Source: Haemophilus parainfluenzae
Lineage (GTDB): Bacteria; Pseudomonadota; Gammaproteobacteria; Enterobacterales; Pasteurellaceae
DNA length: 64,000 nt
Assembly (NCBI RefSeq): GCF_014931375.1
Contig: NZ_CP063117.1
Location: forward strand, 930,001 to 994,000
Direction of reading: 5' to 3'
The notes beneath the pieces were generated by a model. That model did not search any database. It saw nothing but the letters and a program-made list of their open reading frames with translations, and was not told the origin of the DNA. This document shows positions 50,752-59,765 of this stretch, piece after piece. The position numbers were made by a program, and so were the translations under genes. Each line of letters begins with the position of its first letter. The stretch's first letter is position 1.

Positions 50752-51461
50752 TATTCACAAACCAACAAGTAACCACGACCACGTAGCGTTTTCAGCCATG
50801 GTAAGCCATTGTCTCTTTCTGGGAGTTTTTTGCGCAAATTTGACATATGCATATCAATCGAGCGATCAAAAGGAGAAAGGTGTTTGCCAAGTACATTCAT
50901 GCTTAATTCTTCGCGAGAGACAATTTGTCCAGGGCGAAGTACCAGTTTATGAAGTAGAGCAAATTCAGAGCCGGTTAGACCAAGATCTTGACCGTTATAA
51001 GAAGCTTGTTGAAGACCAGAATGAAGCACTAAACCACAGAATTCTAATGTATTTTCTTCTGATGAAAGTGCGGTCGAATTTTGTGTATTTTCTTTTTCTG
51101 CTGGTGTAGCACGACGTAAAATGGCTTTAATACGAGCAACCAGTTCACGATCGTTAAATGGTTTTGGTAAATAGTCATCGGCGCCGAGTTCTAACCCAAG
51201 AACACGATCGATCTCTTCACCACGTGCGGTAAGCATCATCACAGGGACATTTGATGTTTGGCGAATTTTCTTGAGTGTTTCAATGCCGTTTAATACAGGC
51301 ATCATGATATCTAATAAAACTAACTGGTGGCTTGCATTTAGCTTGTCTAACGCTTCTTGACCATTATTGGCAACTTCAACTTCAAAACCAGTCAGTCGTA
51401 AAACTTCAGCAAGTAAATCTGTTAGTTCAATATCATCATCAACTAATAGAATCTTTGACAT
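50751..51461 (-). CDS. cpxR: Response regulator CpxR
   Basis: An OmpR-type regulator (236 residues). The receiver domain begins MSKILLVDDDIELTDLLAEV, with the phospho-acceptor Asp in LVLLDIMMPVLNGIE (about residue 51) and the conserved Lys in DYLPKPFNDREL, a stretch identical to E. coli CpxR. The C-terminal winged helix includes RSIDMHMSNLRKKLPER. I start at ATG 51461, seven bases after AAGGG-like sequence; longer starts are unlikely. It lies 63 bases downstream of bamE, with a hairpin in the gap. Confidence 0.95.
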   Translation of the reverse strand: MSKILLVDDDIELTDLLAEVLRLTGFEVEVANNGQEALDKLNASHQLVLLDIMMPVLNGIETLKKIRQTSNVPVMMLTARGEEIDRVLGLELGADDYLPKPFNDRELVARIKAILRRATPAEKENTQNSTALSSEENTLEFCGLVLHSGLQQASYNGQDLGLTGSEFALLHKLVLRPGQIVSREELSMNVLGKHLSPFDRSIDMHMSNLRKKLPERDNGLPWLKTLRGRGYLLVCE

Positions 51462-51485
51462 TTTCATTCCCTTGTAATACAACGA

Positions 51486-51509
51486 ACCTGCTTGATATGG
51501 CAAGCAGGT
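51486..51509. other. Hairpin between bamE and cpxR
   Basis: ACCTGCTTG and CAAGCAGGT form a perfect 9-base stem with a 6-base loop. A T-run follows only when read on the plus strand (GTTATTTTTTT), where no gene ends. On the minus strand, the direction of bamE and cpxR, no T-run follows, so read-through from bamE into cpxRA is plausible. Confidence 0.65.
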
Positions 51510-51524
51510 GTTATTTTTTTATGA

Positions 51525-51938
51525 TTACCAGAATTTCCACCAGCTTTTCTTATCTGCGTTTTCAGGTGTGCTGATAATAGTATTATTTTCGTCTTGTTTT
51601 GCCACTTCAGGTAATGGCTTATCTAATTCTGCACTGCTTACTAAGCCGTTTTGATCGAATTTCACCGTAAACGTGTGTTGTTCAGGTTTTTGGTAAGAGT
51701 GTTGTTGTAAGAAGACGTAATACCAAGTTAGGTTACTATAAGGATCGATTAAAACTGGTGTGCCAAGCAGATATTGTACTTGTTGTGCGGTCATGCCTGG
51801 TTTAACTTGCGCCACAGTCGCTGCTTCTAAATAGTTACCTTGTGGAACATCAATACGATAGACGACTTTTTGCACTGTTGAACAAGAAGTTAAACTTAAT
51901 GCTAAAACAACTGCACCTAAAAATGTTCTTAATTGCAT
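51525..51938 (-). CDS. bamE: Outer-membrane assembly lipoprotein BamE
   Basis: A 137-residue lipoprotein of the BAM complex. The signal peptide has lipobox LTSC (Cys at about residue 19). The SmpA/OmlA fold is shown by YRIDVPQGNYLEAATVAQVK, GMTAQQVQYLLGTPVLIDP and WYYVFLQQ. The C-terminal ~25 residues are an extra polar tail. It is transcribed towards cpxRA. BamE stabilises the BamA-BamD interaction; bamA is at 26.8 kb. Confidence 0.95.
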   Translation of the reverse strand: MQLRTFLGAVVLALSLTSCSTVQKVVYRIDVPQGNYLEAATVAQVKPGMTAQQVQYLLGTPVLIDPYSNLTWYYVFLQQHSYQKPEQHTFTVKFDQNGLVSSAELDKPLPEVAKQDENNTIISTPENADKKSWWKFW

Positions 51939-52000
51939 ATTTTTTACCTTTTACTGCAAAGTTATGTCGAATGATACCGAAACTTTATGATCTTGCCAAA

Positions 52001-53017
52001 TTAATTATCGCATTTTAATGCTTTTTGAAGTTGATCTTTCAGATTTGGTGGTATCCCTTTGATTGTTAAAGTATCTGTGAGTGGATCCCATTCAATACGG
52101 TTATTCAATAAATCCGCATCAAAACTTAATGTCACACCTTTACCAGAACCCGAAAATTTCGTTAATGTTTTTAAGGCTGAACGTACTGGTGGAATGGTTT
52201 CCTCCAAGCCGTAATCTTGCTCTTCTGTAAAGGTGACAAAAGGGCGTTCGTTTAGAGTCGGCAAATTCGCTGAAAGTTCAGTTAAGGCAATTTCATCGCC
52301 GTTTGCTAATTGACCTTTACAGTATTCAAATACCTGTTTTTTCACTGCTTGAGTTTGTTCTTTGTTCAATTCACCTTGTTCACAGTAGTCACTGACTGCT
52401 TGTAATAGGCATTGGTTTTGAACTTGTGGATTTAAACCTTCTTCTGCACCTAAGAAATCCATAAAGAAGTCACTAATTTTACGGCCAACACGACCTTTAA
52501 TGAAGGTGAGATAACGGTTTGAGTTTGCGTTTATTTGTAAATCCGTTAAGTTGATACGTGCCGCAATATCAAATTGTGTAATATCTAAGTATTCCGTACG
52601 GCGAATTTCAAGATTTTCGTCAACTAACATGCTGATACGACTATCTAATAGTGCGATAAATAGGTAATCCGTCGCTAAAAAGTTATATTGGCATAGGATA
52701 AGCGTACCGCTGTCTGCAAAATTATATTTACCTAGCTCTTGCGCTAATAATTTTGTGGATTGTTGGCTGAAATTTAAAAAGTTGATTTCATTTTCTAATA
52801 AACGATTCAGATCTTGTGCAAAAATGGAATTCTCTTGGAAGACACCAAATGCTTTGCCTTTATTTTGATAACCTTGATGTAATTGCAACATCATTTGTTC
52901 GACTTCCGGCGTAATGGTCAGAAGTTCATCACGCAACACGCTTTCCATGGTAGTGGTTTCATTTTCAGTGTGCTTAACTAATTGATGTAGCACGATTTGA
53001 TTAACCGTAATGCTCAT
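52001..53017 (-). CDS. yejK: Nucleoid-associated protein YejK (NdpA)
   Basis: A 338-residue protein of the NdpA/YejK family found with the nucleoid. The N-terminus has [14 protein letters not shown], and [20 protein letters not shown] near residue 178 is the most conserved block. No known DNA-binding fold is visible, and the biochemical function is unclear, although interaction with topoisomerases has been reported for E. coli YejK. GAAGGAAAA precedes the ATG. It is divergent from yejL with 139 bases between, which carry one uptake signal near 53053. Confidence 0.94.
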   Translation of the reverse strand: MSITVNQIVLHQLVKHTENETTTMESVLRDELLTITPEVEQMMLQLHQGYQNKGKAFGVFQENSIFAQDLNRLLENEINFLNFSQQSTKLLAQELGKYNFADSGTLILCQYNFLATDYLFIALLDSRISMLVDENLEIRRTEYLDITQFDIAARINLTDLQINANSNRYLTFIKGRVGRKISDFFMDFLGAEEGLNPQVQNQCLLQAVSDYCEQGELNKEQTQAVKKQVFEYCKGQLANGDEIALTELSANLPTLNERPFVTFTEEQDYGLEETIPPVRSALKTLTKFSGSGKGVTLSFDADLLNNRIEWDPLTDTLTIKGIPPNLKDQLQKALKCDN

Positions 53018-53156
53018 AAATTTTTCCTTCGTAAAATTTACCTTAAATTATAACCGCACTTTTTAAGCAAGAAAAAAGAAATTATTCAGATTGGGCAAAT
53101 TATCGGGTATGATATGAAAAGTTTTTTTGTATTTAGAACAGGCTTAAACATTCCAA

Positions 53157-53375
53157 ATGGCTCAACATTCAAAGTATTCCGATGGGCAAGTTAATGCCAT
53201 CATTAACGATATGATTAGCGTGCTTGAAACTCACAAAGCACCCGTTGATCTTTCTCTTATCGCTTTAGGTAATATGGCTAGTAATTTATTAACCACTAGC
53301 GTGCCAGCCGCACAGCGTGAAGCTTTAGCTCAAGCCTTTGCCAACTCTTTAATGAATTCGGTAAAAATAAAATAA
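53157..53375 (+). CDS. yejL: YejL family (UPF0352) protein
   Basis: A 72-residue helical protein of the UPF0352 family, with the conserved KYSDGQVNAIINDMISVLE and DLSLIALGNMASNLL. Function unknown. There is one base between its stop and the yejM start, so translation is likely coupled. The yejK / yejL-yejM arrangement is the same as in enteric bacteria. Confidence 0.93.
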   Translation: MAQHSKYSDGQVNAIINDMISVLETHKAPVDLSLIALGNMASNLLTTSVPAAQREALAQAFANSLMNSVKIK

Positions 53376-53376
53376 A

Positions 53377-55119
53377 ATGTTTTGGTTTAAAAAGAGCAAA
53401 TTCAACGGACGTGAATACCGTGAAGAAACCTCACGAAAAATTTCGTGGGGACATTGGTTTGCTTTTTTTAACATTATCATCGCCATTCTTATTGGTAGTC
53501 GTTACGCCTTTCTCATTGACTGGCCAGACACCTTACTCGGCAAAATTTATTTCTTTATTAGCTTATTAGGCCATTTCAGTTTTTGTGTTTTTGCCCTGTA
53601 TTTGCTGGTTATTTTTCCGCTGAGCTTTATCATCAAAAATCACCGCACTTTCCGTGGACTAACGGTAATTATTGCCACGATTTGCACCACTTTATTGCTG
53701 TTTGATACAGAAGTGTTTAATCGCTTCAATATCCACCTTTCTTCTATCGTTTGGAATTTATTAGTGAATCCTGAAAAGGGCGATCTTTCACGAGATTGGC
53801 AAATTTTCTTTGCACCGATGCCGATTATTTTGCTAATCCAAATGCTTTTCTCCCGTTGGAGTTGGGAAAAATTACGTAGCTTAGAACGTCAAAAATGGCT
53901 GAAGAAAGTCGGATTAGTGCTGACATCTACTTTTGTTGCAACACATTTAATTTACGCTTGGGCGGATGCATTTTTATATCGTCCGATTACCATGCAACGC
54001 TCAAATTTCCCACTTTCTTATCCAATGACTGCTCGAACCTTTTTGGAAAAACAAGGATTTATTAATGCGGAAACATACTCTCAGCGCTTAGAGCAAGAAG
54101 GGCGTTTAGATGCATTAAAAATTGATTATCCGAAAAAAGACCTGCAGTTTGAGCAAGTTGAGAACAAACCAAATATCCTCGTGATTACCGTTTCAGGCTT
54201 ACGTTATGATGCGCTGACTAGTGAGAAAATGCCTAAATTGTTTGAGTTTGCCACAAGTTCAACTCAATTTACGAATCATTACAGTAGTGGTAATACGAAC
54301 AATGCAGGCTTAGTAGGCTTATTCTATGGACTGAATGCAAATTATACGGACAGTATTTTGAGTAATCACACACCGTCGGTATTAATTAAAAAGCTACAAG
54401 ATGAGAAATATCAATTTGTCGCTTATTCGTCTACGGCATTTAAAGATAGCTTATTTAAACAAGCCTTATTCCGTAATGTAAAATTGCCTAAAGTGAAAGC
54501 CTCTTCGCCAAAAGAAGCGAGAAATGGTGTTTTATCACTCTTAAAAAATGATAAGCCTTGGTTTGCTTATGTGGATTTAGATATTACGGATAAAACAGAA
54601 GAAAATTACACCAAATCGCTTGCAGATATAGACCAACAGATTGATGAAACCTTAGCATCAGTTTCTTTAGAAAATACGATTGTCATTATTACTGCAGAAC
54701 ATGGAACAACGTTTAATAAGCTAGATGAAAAAGAGCAAGAAAACTATTTTGGTCGTGATGAAATCCAAGTGCCGTTTATTGTTTACTGGAAAGATTTACC
54801 GGTGCAAGAAGTCTCTAAATTAACGAGCCATACTGATTTATTACCAGCATTGATGTCATCAATCTTTAAAGTGAAAAATCCTGTTTCAGATTATGCACAA
54901 GGCCGTAATTTATTTGAGCTTAATGGCGATCCTTGGGTGTTGGCATCGAATTTCCGTTGGAATGTCATTATTCAGCCCGATGGCACACAGTATCACATTG
55001 ATCGCAAAGGAAACTATAAGAAATTTGACCGCACTTATACGGAGCAATCTTCTAGCCGCCCACCACTTGGGTTGTTCTTGGAAGTTTTCAAACAAGAGCG
55101 TTCTTTTATCAATAAATAG
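53377..55119 (+). CDS. yejM: Inner-membrane LPS homeostasis protein YejM (PbgA/LapC)
   Basis: A 580-residue inner-membrane protein with five membrane segments in the first ~190 residues and a periplasmic sulfatase-like domain. In E. coli it binds lipid A and restrains LapB-FtsH so that LpxC is adjusted to LPS demand. Sulfatase-like elements are VITVSGLRYDALTSEKMP, HYSSGNTNNAGLVGLFYG and IVIITAEHGTTFNKL. Enzymatic activity is not needed in the E. coli protein. Together with lpxD, lpxA and lpxB in this window it links LPS synthesis and its control. Confidence 0.94.
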   Translation: MFWFKKSKFNGREYREETSRKISWGHWFAFFNIIIAILIGSRYAFLIDWPDTLLGKIYFFISLLGHFSFCVFALYLLVIFPLSFIIKNHRTFRGLTVIIATICTTLLLFDTEVFNRFNIHLSSIVWNLLVNPEKGDLSRDWQIFFAPMPIILLIQMLFSRWSWEKLRSLERQKWLKKVGLVLTSTFVATHLIYAWADAFLYRPITMQRSNFPLSYPMTARTFLEKQGFINAETYSQRLEQEGRLDALKIDYPKKDLQFEQVENKPNILVITVSGLRYDALTSEKMPKLFEFATSSTQFTNHYSSGNTNNAGLVGLFYGLNANYTDSILSNHTPSVLIKKLQDEKYQFVAYSSTAFKDSLFKQALFRNVKLPKVKASSPKEARNGVLSLLKNDKPWFAYVDLDITDKTEENYTKSLADIDQQIDETLASVSLENTIVIITAEHGTTFNKLDEKEQENYFGRDEIQVPFIVYWKDLPVQEVSKLTSHTDLLPALMSSIFKVKNPVSDYAQGRNLFELNGDPWVLASNFRWNVIIQPDGTQYHIDRKGNYKKFDRTYTEQSSSRPPLGLFLEVFKQERSFINK

Positions 55120-55309
55120 ATAGCTTTTTTGCGCTTAAAATCTTATACTTTGCATTCAGTTGAAAGACTGAAAAGATGTTATTAATTAAAATCTGCGAAT
55201 TTTTCATAACATTGCAAACAATTCACAATAGATCAGATCCTTATTGGGTTTGCTTTTCAATTAATACACTTCTCGTCTCTCTTTTCCTTTCTTTTTTGGC
55301 GGAGTTATT

Positions 55310-56302
55310 ATGAGAAATCACGTTCGTAGCTTTAAAACGTTTATTCGAGACGAAATTATTAAAAAAGGTGGCTGGGTTAATGCCCATGCTCACGCAGATC
55401 GTGCTTTTACAATGACACCCGAAAAAATTGGCATTTATCACAATAGTAATCTTCAACAAAAATGGGATTTAGTGGACGAAGTTAAACGTACATCAAGTGT
55501 TGATGATTATTACGCCCGTTTCTGTCAATCGATTGAGCTGATGATTTCCCAAGGGGTGACGGCATTTGGTACTTTTGTAGATATTGACCCGATTTGTGAA
55601 GACCGAGCCATCATTGCTGCGCACAAAGCTCGCGAAGTCTATAAACATGACATTATTTTGAAATTTGCAAATCAGACCTTAAAAGGGGTGATTGAGCCAG
55701 AAGCACGCAAATGGTTTGATATTGGTTCGGATATGGTGGATATGATTGGAGGCTTGCCTTATCGCGATGAGCTTGATTATGGGCGCGGCCTTGAAGCAAT
55801 GGATATTTTACTTGATGCGGCTAAATCTCGCGGCATTATGTGTCATGTACACGTGGACCAATTTAACTCTCCGAAAGAAAAAGAAACCGAACAGCTGTGT
55901 GATAAAACCATTGAACATGGTATGGAAGGGAGAGTAGTGGCAATCCATGGTATTTCCATTGGTGCACATAGCAAAGAATACCGCTATAAGCTTTATGAAA
56001 AAATGCGTCAGGCAAAAATGATGATGATTGCTTGCCCAATGGCCTGGATTGATAGTAACCGAAAAGAAGATTTGATGCCCTTCCATAATGCGTTGACACC
56101 GGCAGATGAAATGATTCCGGAAGGAATTACAGTCGCGTTAGGTACGGATAATATCTGTGATTATATGGTGCCACTTTGTGAAGGGGATTTATGGCAAGAA
56201 CTAAGCTTGCTGGCTGCGGGCTGTCGTTTCCCTCATCTTGATGCAATGGTTGATATTGCCAGTATCAATGGACGCAAAGTGTTAGGTTTAGAGCCGATTT
56301 AA
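55310..56302 (+). CDS. Amidohydrolase / cytosine-deaminase-like protein, substrate unknown
   Basis: A 330-residue metal-dependent hydrolase of the amidohydrolase superfamily. The first metal motif NAHAHADRA puts His26 and His28 near the N-terminus. CHVHVDQFN lies near residue 178, VAIHGISIGAH near 212 and ALGTDNICDY near 278, so all usual metal and catalytic positions are present. It resembles the cytosine deaminase branch but lacks the ~60-residue N-terminal beta-sandwich half found in most members. No neighbour hints at a pathway. GGCGGAG precedes the ATG and a terminator follows. The 190 bases before it hold no other gene that I can see. Confidence 0.75.
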   Translation: MRNHVRSFKTFIRDEIIKKGGWVNAHAHADRAFTMTPEKIGIYHNSNLQQKWDLVDEVKRTSSVDDYYARFCQSIELMISQGVTAFGTFVDIDPICEDRAIIAAHKAREVYKHDIILKFANQTLKGVIEPEARKWFDIGSDMVDMIGGLPYRDELDYGRGLEAMDILLDAAKSRGIMCHVHVDQFNSPKEKETEQLCDKTIEHGMEGRVVAIHGISIGAHSKEYRYKLYEKMRQAKMMMIACPMAWIDSNRKEDLMPFHNALTPADEMIPEGITVALGTDNICDYMVPLCEGDLWQELSLLAAGCRFPHLDAMVDIASINGRKVLGLEPI

Positions 56303-56323
56303 TCTAAAAATTTAATGAAAGTG

Positions 56324-56360
56324 CGGTCATAAAATGAAACGTTTTGTGGCCGTTTTTATT
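56324..56360 (+). terminator. Terminator of the amidohydrolase gene
   Basis: CGGTCATAAAA pairs with TTTTGTGGCCG (two G-T wobbles), followed by TTTTTATTTAT. The left arm overlaps an uptake signal at about 56318. Confidence 0.78.
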
Positions 56361-56420
56361 TATAAGATAAAACAGAACTAATGCTAATTTGACTGATTTA
56401 AAAAAGGGTTTTAAGAAAAG

Positions 56421-56496
56421 TGGTGGGCGATACCGGTCTCGAACCAGTGACCCCCTCCTTGTAAGGGAGGTGCTCTCCCAACTGAGCTAATCGCCC
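56421..56496 (-). tRNA. tRNA-Val (UAC), copy 4 in transcription order
   Basis: A 76-base gene on the minus strand with encoded CCA. The acceptor GGGCGAT pairs with ATCGCCC, the T arm has GGTTCGAGACC, and the anticodon loop has CTTACAA (anticodon TAC). It is identical by eye to the three other copies. Confidence 0.97.
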
Positions 56497-56543
56497 GATG
56501 CACCTGAAAAGGTATTCGGATTTATTTAAACACTAAAATTAAG

Positions 56544-56619
56544 TGGTGGGCGATACCGGTCTCGAACCAGTGACCCCCTCCTTGTAAGGGAGGTGCTCTC
56601 CCAACTGAGCTAATCGCCC
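56544..56619 (-). tRNA. tRNA-Val (UAC), copy 3 in transcription order
   Basis: Same 76-base sequence as its neighbours, with encoded CCA and anticodon TAC. The spacer to the copy at 56421 is 47 bases. Confidence 0.97.
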
Positions 56620-56678
56620 ACATAAGAAAAGCGTTTAAATAATGGGAAAGTTTGAGCGGAAAGAACACTTTAGAAAAG

Positions 56679-56754
56679 TGGTGGGCGATACCGGTCTCGA
56701 ACCAGTGACCCCCTCCTTGTAAGGGAGGTGCTCTCCCAACTGAGCTAATCGCCC
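56679..56754 (-). tRNA. tRNA-Val (UAC), copy 2 in transcription order
   Basis: Same 76-base sequence, anticodon TAC, encoded CCA. The spacer to the copy at 56544 is 59 bases and has a different sequence from the other spacers. Confidence 0.97.
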
Positions 56755-56798
56755 GCTTGGTCAAACTTTTACAACACTAAAGCCAACTTTGGAAAAAG

Positions 56799-56874
56799 TG
56801 GTGGGCGATACCGGTCTCGAACCAGTGACCCCCTCCTTGTAAGGGAGGTGCTCTCCCAACTGAGCTAATCGCCC
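56799..56874 (-). tRNA. tRNA-Val (UAC), copy 1 in transcription order
   Basis: The first copy of the cluster, directly downstream of a strong promoter. Same 76-base sequence, anticodon TAC, encoded CCA. The spacer to the copy at 56679 is 44 bases. Confidence 0.97.
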
Positions 56875-56892
56875 TTAATGTTGTGGATTGGC

Positions 56893-56920
56893 ATTATAAG
56901 TATAATGAGATTTCAGTCAA
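56893..56920 (-). promoter_or_regulatory. Promoter of the tRNA-Val cluster
   Basis: On the minus strand TTGACT (56920-56915), a 16-base spacer and a perfect TATAAT (56898-56893) lie just upstream of the first tRNA. The gap from here to gltX holds nothing else recognisable. Confidence 0.82.
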
Positions 56921-57046
56921 TATATTTTTATGAAAAAGCGTCTAGTTGTTGCAAAAATAGGCATAAAATCAGATTTTTTATTTAGAACTCACGCAAGTCG
57001 TAGTAAAATAAAGGTAATTTTTGTAAATGAATAGGTTATTAAGAAA

Positions 57047-58489
57047 ATGAAAATTGATCCTCCTTTTGAATTAGATCCGAATGTAAAAGTACGTACGCGT
57101 TTTGCCCCAAGCCCGACAGGTTATTTGCACGTAGGCGGCGCACGTACAGCCCTTTATTCTTGGTTATTTGCAAAACATAACAACGGTGAGTTTGTACTAC
57201 GTATTGAAGATACCGATTTAGAGCGTTCTACACCGGAAGCAACGGCGGCAATCATTGAAGGGATGGAGTGGTTAAACCTTGCTTGGGAACATGGTCCTTA
57301 TTATCAAACCAAACGCTTTGATCGTTACAATCAAGTGATTGATGAAATGATTGAGCAAGGCTTGGCTTATCGTTGCTATTGCTCTAAAGAGCGTTTAGAT
57401 GAACTACGCCATACACAAGAGCAAAACAAAGAAAAACCACGTTATGACCGTCATTGTTTACATGATCACAATCATGCAGCCGATGAGCCACACGTAGTAC
57501 GTTTTAAAAACCCAACAGAAGGTTCAGTCGTGTTTGATGATGCGGTGCGTGGTCGTATTGAAATCAGCAATAGCGAATTAGATGATTTAATTATTCGTCG
57601 TACCGACGGTTCACCAACCTATAACTTCTGTGTAGTGGTGGATGACTGGGATATGGGTATTACTCACGTTGTACGTGGTGAAGACCACATTAACAACACC
57701 CCTCGTCAAATTAATATCTTAAAAGCGTTAGGCGCACCAATTCCGGTATATGCACACGTTTCTATGATTAATGGTGATGATGGCCAAAAACTCTCAAAAC
57801 GTCATGGTGCGGTAAGTGTGATGCAATATCGTGATGACGGTTATTTACCAGAAGCCTTAATCAACTATCTTGTTCGTTTAGGTTGGGGTCATGGTGACCA
57901 AGAGATCTTTACGCGTGAAGAAATGATTAAATACTTCGAATTAGATCATGTGAGTAAATCAGCAAGTGCATTTAACACAGAAAAATTATTGTGGTTAAAT
58001 CACCATTACATCCGTGAATTACCTCCTGAATATGTGGCAAAACACCTTGCATGGCACTATAAAGATCAAGGTATTGATACATCAAATGGTCCAGCATTAA
58101 CTGAAATCGTGGCGATGCTTGCAGAACGTTGCAAAACCTTAAAAGAAATGGCATCAGCAAGTCGTTATTTCTTCGAAGAGTTTGAAAGTTTTGATGAAGC
58201 TGCGGTGAAGAAACACTTTAAAGCAGCGGCGATTGAACCACTTGAAAAAGTGAAAGAAAAATTGACCGCACTTTCTAGCTGGGATTTACATTCTACTCAT
58301 GAAGCGATTGAACAAACCGCTGCTGAATTAGAAGTAGGGATGGGTAAAGTTGGGATGCCATTACGTGTGGCTGTAACTGGTTCTGGTCAATCACCTTCGA
58401 TGGACGTGACATTAGTGGGTATCGGCCGTGAACGTGTGTTAGCACGTATCCAACGTGCCATTGATTTTATTAAATCTCAAAACGCTTAA
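57047..58489 (+). CDS. gltX: Glutamyl-tRNA synthetase
   Basis: A class I synthetase (480 residues) charging tRNA-Glu. The HIGH-type motif is in [20 protein letters not shown] (about residues 19-38) and the KMSKS-type motif in [10 protein letters not shown] (about 245). A CYC...-containing zinc-like insertion ([14 protein letters not shown]) lies near residue 110. The C-terminal anticodon-binding helical domain begins near 330. It is flanked by tRNA genes on both sides, as in enteric bacteria where valine and alanine tRNAs surround gltX. Confidence 0.98.
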   Translation: MKIDPPFELDPNVKVRTRFAPSPTGYLHVGGARTALYSWLFAKHNNGEFVLRIEDTDLERSTPEATAAIIEGMEWLNLAWEHGPYYQTKRFDRYNQVIDEMIEQGLAYRCYCSKERLDELRHTQEQNKEKPRYDRHCLHDHNHAADEPHVVRFKNPTEGSVVFDDAVRGRIEISNSELDDLIIRRTDGSPTYNFCVVVDDWDMGITHVVRGEDHINNTPRQINILKALGAPIPVYAHVSMINGDDGQKLSKRHGAVSVMQYRDDGYLPEALINYLVRLGWGHGDQEIFTREEMIKYFELDHVSKSASAFNTEKLLWLNHHYIRELPPEYVAKHLAWHYKDQGIDTSNGPALTEIVAMLAERCKTLKEMASASRYFFEEFESFDEAAVKKHFKAAAIEPLEKVKEKLTALSSWDLHSTHEAIEQTAAELEVGMGKVGMPLRVAVTGSGQSPSMDVTLVGIGRERVLARIQRAIDFIKSQNA

Positions 58490-58526
58490 TATTTAGGCTG
58501 ATAAGCGGGATTTGATTATTTCAATA

Positions 58527-58555
58527 TTGACAGTTTATCAGCCGAAATTTATCAT
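58527..58555 (+). promoter_or_regulatory. Promoter of tRNA-Ala
   Basis: A consensus -35 TTGACA (58527-58532), a 17-base spacer and TATCAT (58550-58555) lie 15 bases before the tRNA. A wide inverted repeat GGCTGATAA / TTATCAGCC (58496-58504 and 58535-58543) overlaps the spacer and may serve gltX termination. Confidence 0.85.
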
Positions 58556-58568
58556 AGCTTGCGTTATT

Positions 58569-58645
<77 letters not shown>

Positions 58646-58654
58646 AATTTAAAA

Positions 58655-58687
58655 CCTTGAAACTTAAAATGAGTTTCAAGGTTTTTT
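58655..58687 (+). terminator. Terminator of tRNA-Ala
   Basis: CCTTGAAACT pairs with AGTTTCAAGG across a 7-base loop and is followed by TTTTTTCTTT. Confidence 0.9.
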
Positions 58688-58700
58688 CTTTATGAGGAAT

Positions 58701-59447
58701 CTACATTTCTTTTAGATAATTCAAGCCTAATCCATTCATTTGTCCCATAATCCAACTTTGTTTTTTACGAACTAATGCACTAGGCTTATTCACTTTATAA
58801 ATGATAGGGTTTGGCAAAACTGCAGCGAGTAATGCCGCTTCTGATTGCGTTAAATTCTTTGCTGATTTTTTGAAATAATATCGACTGGCTGCTTCTACAC
58901 CAAAGATACCATTACCAAACTCAGCGATGTTTAAATAGACTTCTAAAATGCGTTCTTTGGACCAAAAGATTTCCATTAATGCCGTTGTGGGAACTTCCAA
59001 TCCTTTGCGAAACCAACTTTGTCCATGCCAGAGAACGAGGTTTTTCGCAGTTTGTTGAGAAATCGTTGAAGCACCTCGGGTTCGGTGAGATTTTTCATTA
59101 AATTTAAAGGCCTTTTGAATCGCCTCAAAATCAAAGCCCCAGTGGTGGGGGAATTTTTGATCTTCAGCGGCAATCACCGCAAGCTGCATATTCGGTGAGA
59201 TTTCATCAAGACTCACCCAATCATATTTGATTGAATAGCTGAAATCTAATTGTAATAAGTGCCCGATTTTTTGCTGTACCATATAGGCAGAGAAGGGAAC
59301 AGGGATAAAGCGAAAACAAATGAAAAACGCCAGGATTGCGAGAGAGAAACGCCACGCAACCCGTTGCCAATTTTTTTTCCACCAAGAGGGGCGAAAAAGA
59401 GGTAAAAGTGCGGTTAGAATTCGCTTAGTTTTTTGTAGCTTGCTCAT
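58701..59447 (-). CDS. mtgA: Monofunctional peptidoglycan glycosyltransferase MtgA
   Basis: A 248-residue inner-membrane GT51 enzyme that polymerises glycan strands from lipid II. One membrane segment lies at about residues 30-50. GT51 motifs include [18 protein letters not shown] (catalytic Glu, about residue 92), [31 protein letters not shown] and [13 protein letters not shown]. There is no transpeptidase domain. The ATG overlaps trpR by 23 bases, so the two are translated from one message. Confidence 0.96.
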   Translation of the reverse strand: MSKLQKTKRILTALLPLFRPSWWKKNWQRVAWRFSLAILAFFICFRFIPVPFSAYMVQQKIGHLLQLDFSYSIKYDWVSLDEISPNMQLAVIAAEDQKFPHHWGFDFEAIQKAFKFNEKSHRTRGASTISQQTAKNLVLWHGQSWFRKGLEVPTTALMEIFWSKERILEVYLNIAEFGNGIFGVEAASRYYFKKSAKNLTQSEAALLAAVLPNPIIYKVNKPSALVRKKQSWIMGQMNGLGLNYLKEM

Positions 59448-59733
59448 CGAGTTGGCTTTTTACCCAGTTTATAAAATCCGGATCCATTGTTTTGAGCATA
59501 TTAGAACCACGCGTAATGGTTGCTGCACTGGTATTGAGATTCTGTTGAATCTCTCGTTGGGAGAGATTTTTATCTAATAACTGTGCCACGATTTGTAAAC
59601 GCAAACCCACTGCATCGCGCTCATCAGGCGTGAGCAGAAGCGTTAAGAAATCTTGTGCTTTCCCTTGTTCAAATGCGGTTTGCAAGGTTGTGAGAAAAGC
59701 ATTCCATTGTTCTAAATTGCGACTAATATACAT
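59425..59733 (-). CDS. trpR: Trp operon repressor TrpR
   Basis: A 102-residue helical repressor that binds operators when loaded with tryptophan. The helix-turn-helix is in [20 protein letters not shown] (about residues 57-76), and [20 protein letters not shown] precedes it, matching E. coli TrpR. The start ATG at 59733 follows GGA by eight bases. An operator-like site lies 13-30 bases upstream, so autoregulation is likely. It overlaps mtgA, and a second target, mtr, is at 15.4 kb. Confidence 0.96.
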   Translation of the reverse strand: MYISRNLEQWNAFLTTLQTAFEQGKAQDFLTLLLTPDERDAVGLRLQIVAQLLDKNLSQREIQQNLNTSAATITRGSNMLKTMDPDFINWVKSQLDEQATKN

Positions 59734-59745
59734 ATCAACAATCCT

Positions 59746-59763
59746 ATACTATTAAACTAGTGC
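59746..59763. promoter_or_regulatory. TrpR operator upstream of trpR
   Basis: ATACTATTAAACTAGTGC matches the trp operator GTACTAGTTAACTAGTAC at 14 of 18 positions. It lies between the slt stop codon and the trpR start. The half-site TAGTGC is shared with the mtr operator. A -10-like TATACT is present on the minus strand at 59768-59773. Confidence 0.7.
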
Positions 59764-59765
59764 GA

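Noticed and set aside
56522..56764. Open reading frame of 80 codons on the minus strand
   Set aside because: It runs across two tRNA-Val genes and its internal repeat is just the tRNA sequence read twice.
56421..56874. CRISPR-like pattern of four identical repeats with unique spacers
   Set aside because: The repeats are 76 bases and fold as tRNA-Val with encoded CCA; this is a tRNA cluster.
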